From NCBI GenBank assembly GCA_033105485.1, contig CP136956.1, positions 1,798,001 to 1,862,000 on the forward strand: a stretch of 64,000 nt of DNA, written 5' to 3'. Source of the DNA: LVI-A0039 sp033105485 (GTDB taxonomy: Bacteria > Bacillota_I > Bacilli_A > UBA3375). A model generated the notes under the pieces. That model saw only the letters and a list, made by a program, of their open reading frames with translations, searched no databases and was not told the origin of the DNA. Below are positions 7,020-16,956 of this stretch, in pieces. Positions within the stretch are counted from its first letter, which is position 1; each line of letters starts with the position of its first letter. Position numbers and translations under genes: made by a program.

Positions 7020-9719
7020 ATGAATATAAAAGAAACATTATTTACACCTAAAACATCATTTGCGATGAAAGCAAACTTGTCAAATCGTGAACCACAAATG
7101 CAAAAAGCCTGGATTGAAAACGATATTTATAGTCGTCGTCGTAAGTTAAACGAAGGGAAACCATTATTTGTTTTATTAGATGGTCCTCCTTATGCTAACG
7201 GTGATATTCACGTTGGTCACGCAATGAATAAAATCTTAAAGGATTTTAATTGGAGATATAAATCAATGACTGGATTTGATGTTCCAGTTACTTTAGGTTG
7301 GGATACTCACGGTTTACCAATTGAAAATGCTTTATTGAAAAAAGGTAAAATTAAACGTCATGAATTAACTGATAACGAGTTCAGAGATTTATGTGAAGAA
7401 TACGCTAAGAAGCAAGTTGCTAATCAAAAAGAACAATTTATGTCTTTAGGATTACTAGCTGATGGTACTGAAACTTACCAAACTTTTGAAAAAGATTATG
7501 AAGCTGAACAAATTAGAGTTTTTGCTAAAATGATTGAACGTGGAATGATTTACAAAGGATTAAAGCCAGTATATTGGTCACCAACATCTCAATCAGCATT
7601 AGCTGAAGCAGAAGTAGAATATCAAGACAAGCGTTCACCAGCTATTTATGTTGGATTCGATATCATTGTAAATGATGATTTTGCTGATACACAAGCTGTA
7701 ATTTGGACAACAACACCTTGGACGATTCCAGCAAATATGGGTATTTCTGTTGGTGCAGATTTCGATTATTCTCAAATTGAAATGGATGGTAAAAAATATT
7801 TAATCGCTACTGATTTAGTATCTTCATTTGCCAAAGAATTCGAAATGGAAGCTACAATCTTAAAAACTGTTCGTGGAAGTGAACTTGAATATATTAAGGT
7901 AAAACACCCATTATTTGATCGTACAAGTTTTATAATGTTAGCTGATCACGTAACTGTTGATGCAGGTACTGGTTGTGTACATACAGCTCCTGGGCACGGT
8001 GAAGATGACTTTATTGTAGGTAAGAAATACGATTTAGAAGTAGTAAGTGTTGTAGATTACAAAGGAACAATGACGGAAGCAGCTGGTGAATATGCTGGTG
8101 AATTCTATGATAATGCTAATAAAGCAATTTGTGAAAAGTTAGATGAAAATGGAAACTTATTAAAGTTAACATTCATCACTCACTCTTACCCACATGACTG
8201 GAGAACTAAAAAACCAATCATTTTCCGTGCAACTGCACAATGGTTTGCTTCAATTGACAAAGTTAAAGCTGAACTTATGAATGAAATTAACAATGAAATT
8301 TCATGGGTTAATGAGTGGGGACAAGTACGTTTAGGAAACATGATTAAAGATCGTGTCGACTGGTGTATTTCTCGTCAAAGAAAATGGGGAGTTCCAATTC
8401 CAATAATTTATACAGAGGATGAAACTCCAATCTTTGATAAAGAAGTTTTAGAGCATATCGCTACTTTATTTGAAGAACACGGAAGCAATATTTGGTTTGA
8501 AAAAGAAGCTAAAGACTTATTACCTGCTGGATATACTCATGAATTAAGCCCTAATGGTGAGTTTACTAAAGAAACAGATATCATGGATGTATGGTTTGAT
8601 TCTGGTGTAGGACACTCTGCAGTTGCTAAAAACCGTTTAGGAAAATACCAATCAGATTTATTCTTAGAGGGTTCAGATCAATATCGTGGTTGGTTTAACT
8701 CTTCATTAATTACAGGTGTAATTGCTGAAGGTAAAGCGCCATATAAGCGTGTTGTATCACATGGATTCGTTATGGATGCAAAAGGTAACAAGATGAGTAA
8801 ATCATTAGGAAACACTGTTGCACCTAAGAAAATCGTAAACCAAAATGGTGCTGATATCCTAAGACTATGGGTAGCAAGTGTAGATTACCAAGCCGATGCA
8901 CGTATTGGTGATGAAATTATTAAACAAGTAAGTGAAACTTATAGAAAGTATCGTAATGCAATCCGTTTCGGATTAGGAAACTTACACTACTACGAAGGTC
9001 AAACTTATGAATTAGCTGAATTACCAATCGTTGATCAATATATCTTAACTCGTTTAAATGAAATCGTAGTTAGCGCAAATCAGGCATTTGAAGACTTAGA
9101 ATTCAAAACTGTAGTTGAGTTAGTAAATAACTTTATTACAAATGAATTAAGTGCTTTCTACTTTGATTTTATTAAAGATATCACGTACATTAGTTCAATC
9201 AAAGATGAACGTCGTCGTCAAATCGAGTTTGTTGTTAGTAAAATTATGGAAGCATTATTACTAGTTATGTCACCAATTTTACCTCACACTACAAATGAAG
9301 GATGGCAGGCATTAACTGGTGATGAAGAGCAATTTATCTTCTTACAAGAAATTCCAACTAACCTGGGATATGATGCAGACTTAACTGAAATTAATTGGTT
9401 CAGATCAATTCAGACTGAAATCAATAAAGCATTAGAGGAAGCAAGAAATGAAAAGACAATTGGTAAGAGTTTAGAAGCTAAAGTAACTTTAAATGTTACA
9501 GATGAAGATAAACAACGTCTTGATAACATTAGTGAAAAAGAATTAATGTTAATCGTTTCAAAATTAGTAATCACTGGGGGAAATGAAGGATTAAGTGTCG
9601 ATATAGAGAAGTATACCGAACACCGTTGTGAACGTTGTTGGAAATACTTTGAACAAGAAGAGTTAAGCGATGACTCAATTTGTCCAACGTGTGCAGATGT
9701 TATTGCTGAACTTAACTAG
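7020..9719 (+). CDS. ileS: Isoleucyl-tRNA synthetase
   Basis: Charges tRNA-Ile in the cytoplasm. The 899 aa protein is a full class I synthetase: H64-V-G-H67 signature, editing domain with TTPWTIPAN, K591-MSKS-595, anticodon-binding helices, and a C-terminal zinc knuckle C870-x2-C873 and C888-x2-C891. Length is close to the bacterial type 1 enzyme (about 920). AAGGAGCG precedes the ATG. The genes downstream (membrane protein, lspA, rluD) are closely packed, as in many Bacillota. Confidence 0.97.
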   Translation: MNIKETLFTPKTSFAMKANLSNREPQMQKAWIENDIYSRRRKLNEGKPLFVLLDGPPYANGDIHVGHAMNKILKDFNWRYKSMTGFDVPVTLGWDTHGLPIENALLKKGKIKRHELTDNEFRDLCEEYAKKQVANQKEQFMSLGLLADGTETYQTFEKDYEAEQIRVFAKMIERGMIYKGLKPVYWSPTSQSALAEAEVEYQDKRSPAIYVGFDIIVNDDFADTQAVIWTTTPWTIPANMGISVGADFDYSQIEMDGKKYLIATDLVSSFAKEFEMEATILKTVRGSELEYIKVKHPLFDRTSFIMLADHVTVDAGTGCVHTAPGHGEDDFIVGKKYDLEVVSVVDYKGTMTEAAGEYAGEFYDNANKAICEKLDENGNLLKLTFITHSYPHDWRTKKPIIFRATAQWFASIDKVKAELMNEINNEISWVNEWGQVRLGNMIKDRVDWCISRQRKWGVPIPIIYTEDETPIFDKEVLEHIATLFEEHGSNIWFEKEAKDLLPAGYTHELSPNGEFTKETDIMDVWFDSGVGHSAVAKNRLGKYQSDLFLEGSDQYRGWFNSSLITGVIAEGKAPYKRVVSHGFVMDAKGNKMSKSLGNTVAPKKIVNQNGADILRLWVASVDYQADARIGDEIIKQVSETYRKYRNAIRFGLGNLHYYEGQTYELAELPIVDQYILTRLNEIVVSANQAFEDLEFKTVVELVNNFITNELSAFYFDFIKDITYISSIKDERRRQIEFVVSKIMEALLLVMSPILPHTTNEGWQALTGDEEQFIFLQEIPTNLGYDADLTEINWFRSIQTEINKALEEARNEKTIGKSLEAKVTLNVTDEDKQRLDNISEKELMLIVSKLVITGGNEGLSVDIEKYTEHRCERCWKYFEQEELSDDSICPTCADVIAELN

Positions 9720-9726
9720 GAGTAAA

Positions 9727-10668
9727 ATGAGAAGCAAGATATTGCTTATTACAACAGTATTTTTATTTATGTTGCAGCTTGATATAAAAGCTGCAACTAT
9801 TTATGCAAGTGATGGTAGTGAAATCTCAAATAATTCAAATATTTGTGCAAATGATACATACTACTATCAAGTTGATAGTGCAAGTATGTACGAAGCTGAG
9901 GTTATTGCAACATCAAATAATATGTTACTTGATACTTTTTATTCAAGTAATTCAGAACTTGAATTTGTATTCCCGGCTAATGTAGAAGATTTATCAGTAT
10001 ATATATATAAATATACTGATTCAGATCGTCAATTGGTTGAGAAAGTGGAGTTTTCTATATCTGATTGTGGATATGAAGTTGTTACAGACGATTATGAGTT
10101 CAGTGTACCTCAAACAAATATTAAAGTTGATAATAACTCAATTATTTTTTCTGAACCAACTGCAGAGGATTATAAATTATATATTAATCAATTAGAAGTA
10201 GATGATGATGGGAAATCAAGTCATGTTAAATTTAAAGATGGTGTTAGTACAATTCCATTAGATTCTGACGTAATTCAGCTTACAGAAGAGTTTAAAAATA
10301 ATGATGGTGAAGATGTTACAAAATATTATGAAGTAGATTTATCTGATGGAATAATAATACGTAAACTATCAAATCTAGAGTTAACAATAATTGAACCTTT
10401 AGAGTATATTGATGTCCCATTATTAATTAGAACACTTTTAGGGCTAATTATCTTAATAGTATTATATTTAATTAACATATTACTTGTAAAGCAGCTAAGA
10501 GCGAAAAAAGAATACAAACGTAAGTTAAAGAAAATAAAAGAGCGTCGTCGTCAAAAAGTACAAGAAGCTAAAAAAGCTGAACTTGAACTTAAACGTCAAA
10601 AGCAAATAGCTCGAAATAAAGAAAGACAAGAGAGCGAAAGAAGAGCGAATCTTGAAATTAGAAAATAG
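9727..10668 (+). CDS. Unknown type I membrane protein with basic coiled-coil tail
   Basis: I do not recognise the family. The ATG at 9727 follows AGGAGT and gives a clean signal peptide (ILLITTVFLFMLQLDIKA). The 313 aa product then has an exported region of about 210 residues, rich in Asp, Asn, Ser and Tyr. A single membrane span follows (LLIRTLLGLIILIVLYLINI), then a cytoplasmic tail of about 65 residues made almost wholly of Lys, Arg, Glu and Gln, likely a basic coiled coil. It starts 7 bp after ileS and ends just before lspA, so it is embedded in the operon. An envelope structural or scaffold role is only a guess. Confidence 0.75.
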   Translation: MRSKILLITTVFLFMLQLDIKAATIYASDGSEISNNSNICANDTYYYQVDSASMYEAEVIATSNNMLLDTFYSSNSELEFVFPANVEDLSVYIYKYTDSDRQLVEKVEFSISDCGYEVVTDDYEFSVPQTNIKVDNNSIIFSEPTAEDYKLYINQLEVDDDGKSSHVKFKDGVSTIPLDSDVIQLTEEFKNNDGEDVTKYYEVDLSDGIIIRKLSNLELTIIEPLEYIDVPLLIRTLLGLIILIVLYLINILLVKQLRAKKEYKRKLKKIKERRRQKVQEAKKAELELKRQKQIARNKERQESERRANLEIRK

Positions 10669-10675
10669 AGGGATT

Positions 10676-11128
10676 ATGAAAAAAGAATTAAGCATTATTA
10701 CTTTATTTATTGTGATCGATCAAATTGTAAAATTGTTAGCTATAAACATTAAACAACCAATTGAATTAATTCCTAATTTTCTACAACTATCATATGTCAA
10801 GAATTTTGGTGTAGCATGGAGTATGTTTAATGATCAAAGAATGTTTATTATTCTATTTACAGCAGTGGCTATTGGATACTTATTTTATATTTTAAATGAA
10901 TATCGTAATCACATCATTATTCACTTCGGTATATTAATGATGATTGGTGGAGCATTTGGTAATGCTATTGATCGAGTGTTCCGTGGTTTTGTAGTGGACT
11001 ATGTAGACGTTGTAATTTTTGGATATGATTTTCCAGTATTTAATATTGCTGACATGCTTTTAGTATGTGGAGTTTTATTAATCTTCGTGGAAACAGTTAG
11101 AAAGGTAAAAAATGGAGAAACAATTTAA
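10676..11128 (+). CDS. lspA: Lipoprotein signal peptidase (signal peptidase II)
   Basis: LspA cleaves the signal peptide of diacylglyceryl-modified prolipoproteins in the membrane. The ATG at 10676 follows GAGGGATT. The 150 aa protein has four membrane segments. The catalytic aspartates are D108 in VVDYV and D126 in FNIAD, with the GNAIDR motif before them. The stop overlaps rluD by 17 bp. Gene order ileS - (unknown) - lspA - rluD is a Bacillota pattern. Confidence 0.94.
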   Translation: MKKELSIITLFIVIDQIVKLLAINIKQPIELIPNFLQLSYVKNFGVAWSMFNDQRMFIILFTAVAIGYLFYILNEYRNHIIIHFGILMMIGGAFGNAIDRVFRGFVVDYVDVVIFGYDFPVFNIADMLLVCGVLLIFVETVRKVKNGETI

Positions 11129-12041
11129 AGTAGATGAAACAAATGCAAAAACAAGACTAGATGTCTTTGTTGCAAGTAATGCCGAAGTATCAAGATCGCT
11201 TGCTAGTACATTAATTACGACTGAAAAAGTTAAAGTTAATGGTCAATTGGCTAAAGCTAACTATAAAGTTAAAATCGATGACGAGATTATTGTTCTTGAA
11301 ACTGAGCGTCCAGAATTAGAAATAAAAGCAGAAGAAATGGATATCGATATTGTTTATGAAGATGAGGATGTTATCATTGTAAATAAGCCTAGTGGTATTG
11401 TAGTACACCCTGCTGCTGGTTCTCCTAGTGGAACATTAGTTAATGGGTTAATGCACTTAAGCAAGCAATTATCAAGTGTAAACGGTGAATTTAGACCTGG
11501 TGTAGTTCACAGAATTGATAAGAATACATCAGGATTAATTATGTTTGCAAAAAATGATAAAGCTCACGCATGTTTATCAGAACAATTACAGCAAAAAACA
11601 ACAACTCGTAAATACTATGCATTAGTACATGGTGTTATTCAAGAGGATAAATTAATTATTGATGCTCCTATTGGTAGAGATCAAAATGATCGTAAGAAAA
11701 TGACAGTAACTGCAAAAAATAGTAAAGAAGCTGTTACTAATGTTAAAGTTTTACGTCGTTTCGAAGAATACACATTAATTGAATGTCAGTTAACAACTGG
11801 TCGTACACACCAAATTCGTGTTCATATGAAATTTGTTGGATACCCAATTGTAGGTGACCCAGAGTACGGACGTAAGAAAAGTTTTGATTGTGATGGACAA
11901 GCATTACATGCCAAAACTCTTGGATTTATTCATCCAACAACTGATGAATATATTGAGTTTGACAGTAAACTTCCAGCTAGTATGTTAAATGTAATTACAC
12001 AAATTGAGGAACAAGATGAAGACGCTAAAGCGAACAGGTAA
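11112..12041 (+). CDS. rluD: RluD-type 23S rRNA pseudouridine synthase
   Basis: Converts uridine to pseudouridine in large-subunit rRNA. The 309 aa protein has an N-terminal S4 RNA-binding domain (about 1-70) and a TruA/RluA-type catalytic core with D136 in HRIDKNTSG, then LTTGRTHQIR and GDPEYG. It fits the YlyB/RluD branch. It overlaps lspA by 17 bp and the next gene by 26 bp, so the three are translationally coupled. Confidence 0.93.
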   Translation: MEKQFKVDETNAKTRLDVFVASNAEVSRSLASTLITTEKVKVNGQLAKANYKVKIDDEIIVLETERPELEIKAEEMDIDIVYEDEDVIIVNKPSGIVVHPAAGSPSGTLVNGLMHLSKQLSSVNGEFRPGVVHRIDKNTSGLIMFAKNDKAHACLSEQLQQKTTTRKYYALVHGVIQEDKLIIDAPIGRDQNDRKKMTVTAKNSKEAVTNVKVLRRFEEYTLIECQLTTGRTHQIRVHMKFVGYPIVGDPEYGRKKSFDCDGQALHAKTLGFIHPTTDEYIEFDSKLPASMLNVITQIEEQDEDAKANR

Positions 12042-14268
12042 AGTAGATAAAATAGTATGGAGCGGCGATAATGGTTATAAGATTATCGCCGTTACTTTTG
12101 TTGGTGGCTATGAATCAGAAAAAATCGTTGGATATATGAATGTTATTGAAGGACAAACGTACACATTTAGCGGTGAAGAAATAGACCACGCAAAATATGG
12201 AAAGCAGTTTAAAGTAACAAGTTATGAAATGAACGATGTTAAAACCGGTGATGAGATCATCGATTTTTTGTCTTCTAATCACTTTAAAGGTATTGGGATG
12301 CGTACAGCATCTAAAATTTATAATCACTTAGGTGATGATACAATGGACGTTTTAAAAAGTGAACCAGAACGACTTGAAGAAATTGATATTAGTCCAGAAA
12401 TCATTAATGAAATAAAATCAAAAATGGTTGGTCTAGATGGAATTGATGAATTATTTAAAATGTTAAAACCACTAGATTTTAGTGAGTATTTAATCACAGA
12501 TATATATCAATATTTAAATTTAAAAGGAATTAAAGATTTAGTAAAATACTTAAAGTACAATTCTTATTTATTAATAGATGACGTAAAACTTATGACTTTT
12601 GAAAAAGCCGATAAGATTTTTCTTATGTATAATGAAGATGGAATTAACAGTAATGAACGTTTACGTGCAGCCTTTATGTATTTTAGTAAGGATTTATGTT
12701 ACCGCTCTGGAGATACTTTAGTTCGTAAAGCAGATTTATTTGACACGCTTAGACGGAGAATAAACCTTGATTACGAAACTTTTGAACAAATTGTAGAAGA
12801 ATTATTCAGAAGTGGTGATATTGAGGACATTGATTCAGAATTTATTATGGCTGCAGATTTTTACAACAATGAAGATGGAATTGCTCGTAACATTCGTTTG
12901 CGTCAAAACTTTGTTAATAAAGGATTAGATGAGAAACGAGTTCGAGCTCATATTGTTAAACTTGAAGAGGAGTTTAAAATCAATTATAGTGATGTTCAAA
13001 AAGAAGCAATTGTAAATGCGTTATCAAATAACTTTTCAATTATTACCGGAGGACCTGGTACTGGTAAGACAACAATCATTAAAGCGATTGTTACTATTTT
13101 TGAACAACTAAAATATCCAAATGAAAAAGTAGAATTACTTTTAAATAAGATTATGTTATGTGCTCCAACTGGTCGTGCAGCACAAAGAATGAAAGAAGCA
13201 ACGGGATATAATGCAAAAACAATTCACAGTTTACTTGAATGGGATCCACATTTAAATAAATTCAACCGTGGAATTGATGACCCATTAGCTCAAGAACTTG
13301 TAATTATTGATGAGTTCTCGATGGTAGATATCTTTTTAGCAAACTCATTATTCAAAGCAATTAGACCAGATGCAATCGTATTAGTTGTAGGAGATTCTGC
13401 ACAACTTGAATCGGTAGCACCTGGAAATGTACTTGGTGATTTTGTTTTCAGTGACGCAATTTCAACTGTAAAACTAGACCTTATCTTCCGTCAAGGTGAT
13501 GGTAGTAAGATTGCCGAATTAGCTAAGAGTATTGATACAAATGAAGATATTGAACTGGTTAACACTCACGATATGAGTATTATTAATCGTACTAATAATT
13601 TAAAAGACTTAGTTAAATTAGTTGTTGATAAAAGTTATGATGCTGGATACGATGAACTAGAAACCCAAGTTCTTTACCCTAAATATGCTGGTGCTGCTGG
13701 TATTGATGCTTTAAATGAAGTATTAAAACCAGAAATTACAAAAGATTGCTTTAAAACAGATGAACGCGTTTATCAAATTGGTGATAAAGTAATGCAATTA
13801 AAAAATAATTATGACAAGTCAATTTATAATGGTGATATTGGTTTTGTTACAAAAATTATTAATAAAGGGGCTAAAGCTAATCAAAATGCAATTATTGTAA
13901 AGTTTAAAAATACGGAAGTAGAGTTAACGAGAAATGATTTATATGATTTAACCCATGCATATGCTATCTCAATCCACAAATCACAAGGTAGTGAGTTCAA
14001 GGTTGTTGTAATGCCAATTGATAGTGGTAGTGATCACATGCTAACAAAAAAACTAATATATACAGCGATTACTAGAGCAAAAGATAAGCTAATAATAATT
14101 GGTGATATGAACTATTTCTACAAAGGAATTGAACAGGCAGATATTCCTCGTCACACGTATCTACAAAAACTATTAACTACTGGTACTGAAACACCTAAAC
14201 AAGAAAAGAAACTAGAGCAATTTAGCCAAGAGGAAAATGCCGAAATTAGTCCTTTTGATTTCCTATAA
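12016..14268 (+). CDS. recD2: RecD2-type 5'-3' DNA helicase
   Basis: RecD2 is a RecBC-independent SF1B helicase linked to replication-fork stability and mismatch repair. I take the ATG at 12016 over the TTG at 12004 because GAGG at 12006-12009 is well spaced for it. The 750 aa product has the long N-terminal OB/HhH region (GIGMRTASKIY) and Walker A GGPGTGKTT at 345-353. Later come IIDEFSMVD (motif II), the GDSAQLESV motif, an LDLIFRQ motif and the C-terminal HAYAISIHKSQGSEF and YTAITRAKDKLI motifs. All helicase motifs look intact. Confidence 0.93.
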   Translation: MKTLKRTGKVDKIVWSGDNGYKIIAVTFVGGYESEKIVGYMNVIEGQTYTFSGEEIDHAKYGKQFKVTSYEMNDVKTGDEIIDFLSSNHFKGIGMRTASKIYNHLGDDTMDVLKSEPERLEEIDISPEIINEIKSKMVGLDGIDELFKMLKPLDFSEYLITDIYQYLNLKGIKDLVKYLKYNSYLLIDDVKLMTFEKADKIFLMYNEDGINSNERLRAAFMYFSKDLCYRSGDTLVRKADLFDTLRRRINLDYETFEQIVEELFRSGDIEDIDSEFIMAADFYNNEDGIARNIRLRQNFVNKGLDEKRVRAHIVKLEEEFKINYSDVQKEAIVNALSNNFSIITGGPGTGKTTIIKAIVTIFEQLKYPNEKVELLLNKIMLCAPTGRAAQRMKEATGYNAKTIHSLLEWDPHLNKFNRGIDDPLAQELVIIDEFSMVDIFLANSLFKAIRPDAIVLVVGDSAQLESVAPGNVLGDFVFSDAISTVKLDLIFRQGDGSKIAELAKSIDTNEDIELVNTHDMSIINRTNNLKDLVKLVVDKSYDAGYDELETQVLYPKYAGAAGIDALNEVLKPEITKDCFKTDERVYQIGDKVMQLKNNYDKSIYNGDIGFVTKIINKGAKANQNAIIVKFKNTEVELTRNDLYDLTHAYAISIHKSQGSEFKVVVMPIDSGSDHMLTKKLIYTAITRAKDKLIIIGDMNYFYKGIEQADIPRHTYLQKLLTTGTETPKQEKKLEQFSQEENAEISPFDFL

Positions 14269-14280
14269 GGATTATATTTT

Positions 14281-14289
14281 TGGTATAAT
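14281..14289 (+). promoter_or_regulatory. Extended -10 promoter of alaS
   Basis: TGG directly before TATAAT, 46 bp upstream of the alaS ATG. No convincing -35 box. There is no room for a T-box leader. Confidence 0.55.
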
Positions 14290-14334
14290 ATTATAGGTTA
14301 TAAATTAAATTTACATACTTTATTAAGGAGAGAA

Positions 14335-16956
14335 ATGAAAACGAACGATATAAGAAAAATGTGGTTAGAATTTTTTGAACAAAAAGGACACCATATCGAA
14401 CCGAGTCAATCATTAATTCCGGTTGATGACGAGTCGTTATTATTTATAAATTCTGGTGTAGCAACACTTAAGAAATATTTTGATGGAAGTGAAAAACCAA
14501 AGTCAAATAGAATTACAAATGCACAAAAATCATTAAGAACTAATGATATTGAAAACGTAGGGGTTACTTCAAGACACCATACTTTATTTGAAATGTTAGG
14601 AAACTTTTCTATTGGAGATTACTTTAAAGAAGAAGCAATTGAGATGGGATTTGAATTATTAACAAGTGATAAATGGTTTAACTTCCCATTAGACAAACTA
14701 TACTTTACTGTTCACCCTAATGATACAGTAGCTTTTGATACTTGGGTTAAGTTAGGTGTTGATCCGAAGAAAATCGTAAAGCTTGAAGAAAACTTCTGGG
14801 AAATTGGTGAAGGACCAGGTGGACCAAACACAGAAATTTTCTATGACCGTGGAGAAAGTTACGATTCAAGAAATGTCTTAGAACTTTTAGAAAAAGATTT
14901 AGAAAACGATCGTATCATTGAAATCTGGAATATTGTATTTTCTCAATACAACTGTATGCCAGGAAAAAGAGATAAATCTGATTATGATGAATTACCTCAA
15001 AAAAATATCGATACTGGTATGGGACTTGAACGTATGGCATGTATTATGCAAGACGTAGAGACAAACTTCGAAACTGATAACTTTATGGTTATTATTAAAC
15101 AAATCGAACAGTTAACTAATGTTAAATACGATGACAACAAGAAACCATTTAGAATTATTGCAGACCACATTCGCGCATTAGTATTTGCTATTTCTGATGG
15201 TGTATTACCTGCTAACGAAGGTCGTGGATATGTTATTAGACGTATCTTAAGACGTGCAGTTAAATCAGCATACATCGAATTAGGAATTAAAAACCCATTC
15301 TTAGAATTATTAGTTGATATTGTTATTGATGTTAACCGTGAATTCTATCCTGAATTAAACCACAACTCAGAGATGATTAAGAAAGTTGTTAATAAAGAAG
15401 AATTAAAATTCTTAGAAACAATTGAAGACGGAATGGAAATGTGTGAGTCAATGATTGATGTTGATGGTAAAATCACAGGTGAAAATGCCTTTAAACTATA
15501 TGATACATTTGGATTCCCAATTGAAATCACTGAAGAAATTGCACAAGACAAAAATGTAGAAATCGATATTGATGGTTTCCATAAGCACATGGAAGAGCAA
15601 AAACAACGTGCTCGTGCTAATGCAAAAGGTGCTGCTGGGATGCATATGCAAAGTGAAGTATTACAAAACATTGAAACTGCAAGTGAATTTGTTGGATATG
15701 ATAAATTAGCTGTACTAGCTGAAGTTAAATTAATTGTTGAAAACGACATGATTGTAGAGAAAACAATGGACAAAGTAGCAAGTATTATTCTTGATCAAAC
15801 TCCATTTTATGCTGAGAGTGGTGGACAAGTTAGTGATTTAGGATATATTGGGAATAACAAAGTTATTTCGGTATCTAAGTTACAAGGTGGACAACACTTA
15901 CATACAATTGAATTAACTAGTCCAATTGCTGTTGGAGATAAACTAATGGCGCAAGTAGATACTGACTTTAGAAATAAAGTAACTAAGAATCACTCTGTAA
16001 CACACTTATTACATTTAGCATTAAGAAATGAATTAGGAACTAGTGTAACTCAACAAGGTTCATTCCAAGATCAGTCTAAAACTAGATTTGACTATTCTAC
16101 GTTAGATGCATTAACTGAAGAGCAATTGCTAATAATTCAAAATGAAGTTAACCAAAACATCCAAGCTGGTTATGATGTAATAAGTAAGGAAATGGATATT
16201 GAGTCTGCAAAAGCAAAAGGCGCAGTTGCATTATTCGGTGAAAAGTACGGTGATGTTGTACGTGTTGTTGAAATGGGACCTGCTGTTGAATTATGTGGTG
16301 GTACTCATGTTAAGAATACTAGTGAAATTGAAAGTTTCTATATCGTAAGTGAATCAGGTATTGGATCAGGAATTAGACGTATTGAAGCAGTTACTAGCAG
16401 TGAAGTAAAAGTTTTAGAGAGAAACCTAGTTGGTGATATTGAAGAGCAAATTAAAGGCTTATCTGCAAAAGTTAATAATGGTGAAACTATTAAAACTAAA
16501 AATGCACTTGAATTAATGGCTAAACTTCCAAGATTACAAGCAGTAACAAATAGTGATTATGAAGTCTTCGACTTAGCAATTGAAAAGTTAGAAGAAAAAT
16601 CAGAAGCTAATAAAAAAGCCAAAGCAGCAAAGGCAGCGCAACAAGGTGCAAACCTGAAAAATGATATCCTTAATGCAATGGAAACAGTAGATGGAGTCAA
16701 TAAGATTGAATTTACAGCAGAAGATATCAATGCAAATGAAATCAGAAATTTAAGTGATGAGATTATGAATGAAAATGAAAACTTATTACTTGTATTAAAA
16801 ATCATCAATGGTGAAAAAATTCAAGTTATTGTTAGAAGTTCAAAATCAATTAGTTCTGAATTCCCGGCAAATAAAATCATCAATGATATTCTAGGTGAAT
16901 ACGGTGGCCGAGGTGGTGGAAACCCTGAAATGGCGCAAGGAGGTGCTAGTTTATAA
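14335..16956 (+). CDS. alaS: Alanyl-tRNA synthetase
   Basis: Charges tRNA-Ala and edits Ser/Gly mischarging. The 873 aa protein has class II motifs (TSRHHTLFEMLGNFSIGDYF, GLERMA), the editing-site zinc residues H553-x3-H557 and C654-GGT-H658, and the C-terminal GGRGGGNPEMAQGG segment of the C-Ala domain. Length matches the family. The stop shares a base with the ezrA start (TAATG). Confidence 0.97.
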   Translation: MKTNDIRKMWLEFFEQKGHHIEPSQSLIPVDDESLLFINSGVATLKKYFDGSEKPKSNRITNAQKSLRTNDIENVGVTSRHHTLFEMLGNFSIGDYFKEEAIEMGFELLTSDKWFNFPLDKLYFTVHPNDTVAFDTWVKLGVDPKKIVKLEENFWEIGEGPGGPNTEIFYDRGESYDSRNVLELLEKDLENDRIIEIWNIVFSQYNCMPGKRDKSDYDELPQKNIDTGMGLERMACIMQDVETNFETDNFMVIIKQIEQLTNVKYDDNKKPFRIIADHIRALVFAISDGVLPANEGRGYVIRRILRRAVKSAYIELGIKNPFLELLVDIVIDVNREFYPELNHNSEMIKKVVNKEELKFLETIEDGMEMCESMIDVDGKITGENAFKLYDTFGFPIEITEEIAQDKNVEIDIDGFHKHMEEQKQRARANAKGAAGMHMQSEVLQNIETASEFVGYDKLAVLAEVKLIVENDMIVEKTMDKVASIILDQTPFYAESGGQVSDLGYIGNNKVISVSKLQGGQHLHTIELTSPIAVGDKLMAQVDTDFRNKVTKNHSVTHLLHLALRNELGTSVTQQGSFQDQSKTRFDYSTLDALTEEQLLIIQNEVNQNIQAGYDVISKEMDIESAKAKGAVALFGEKYGDVVRVVEMGPAVELCGGTHVKNTSEIESFYIVSESGIGSGIRRIEAVTSSEVKVLERNLVGDIEEQIKGLSAKVNNGETIKTKNALELMAKLPRLQAVTNSDYEVFDLAIEKLEEKSEANKKAKAAKAAQQGANLKNDILNAMETVDGVNKIEFTAEDINANEIRNLSDEIMNENENLLLVLKIINGEKIQVIVRSSKSISSEFPANKIINDILGEYGGRGGGNPEMAQGGASL

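Noticed and set aside
15345..15773. Minus-strand frame of 142 codons inside alaS
   Set aside because: Ser/Ile/Phe-rich antisense of a highly conserved gene; no ribosome site or motif.
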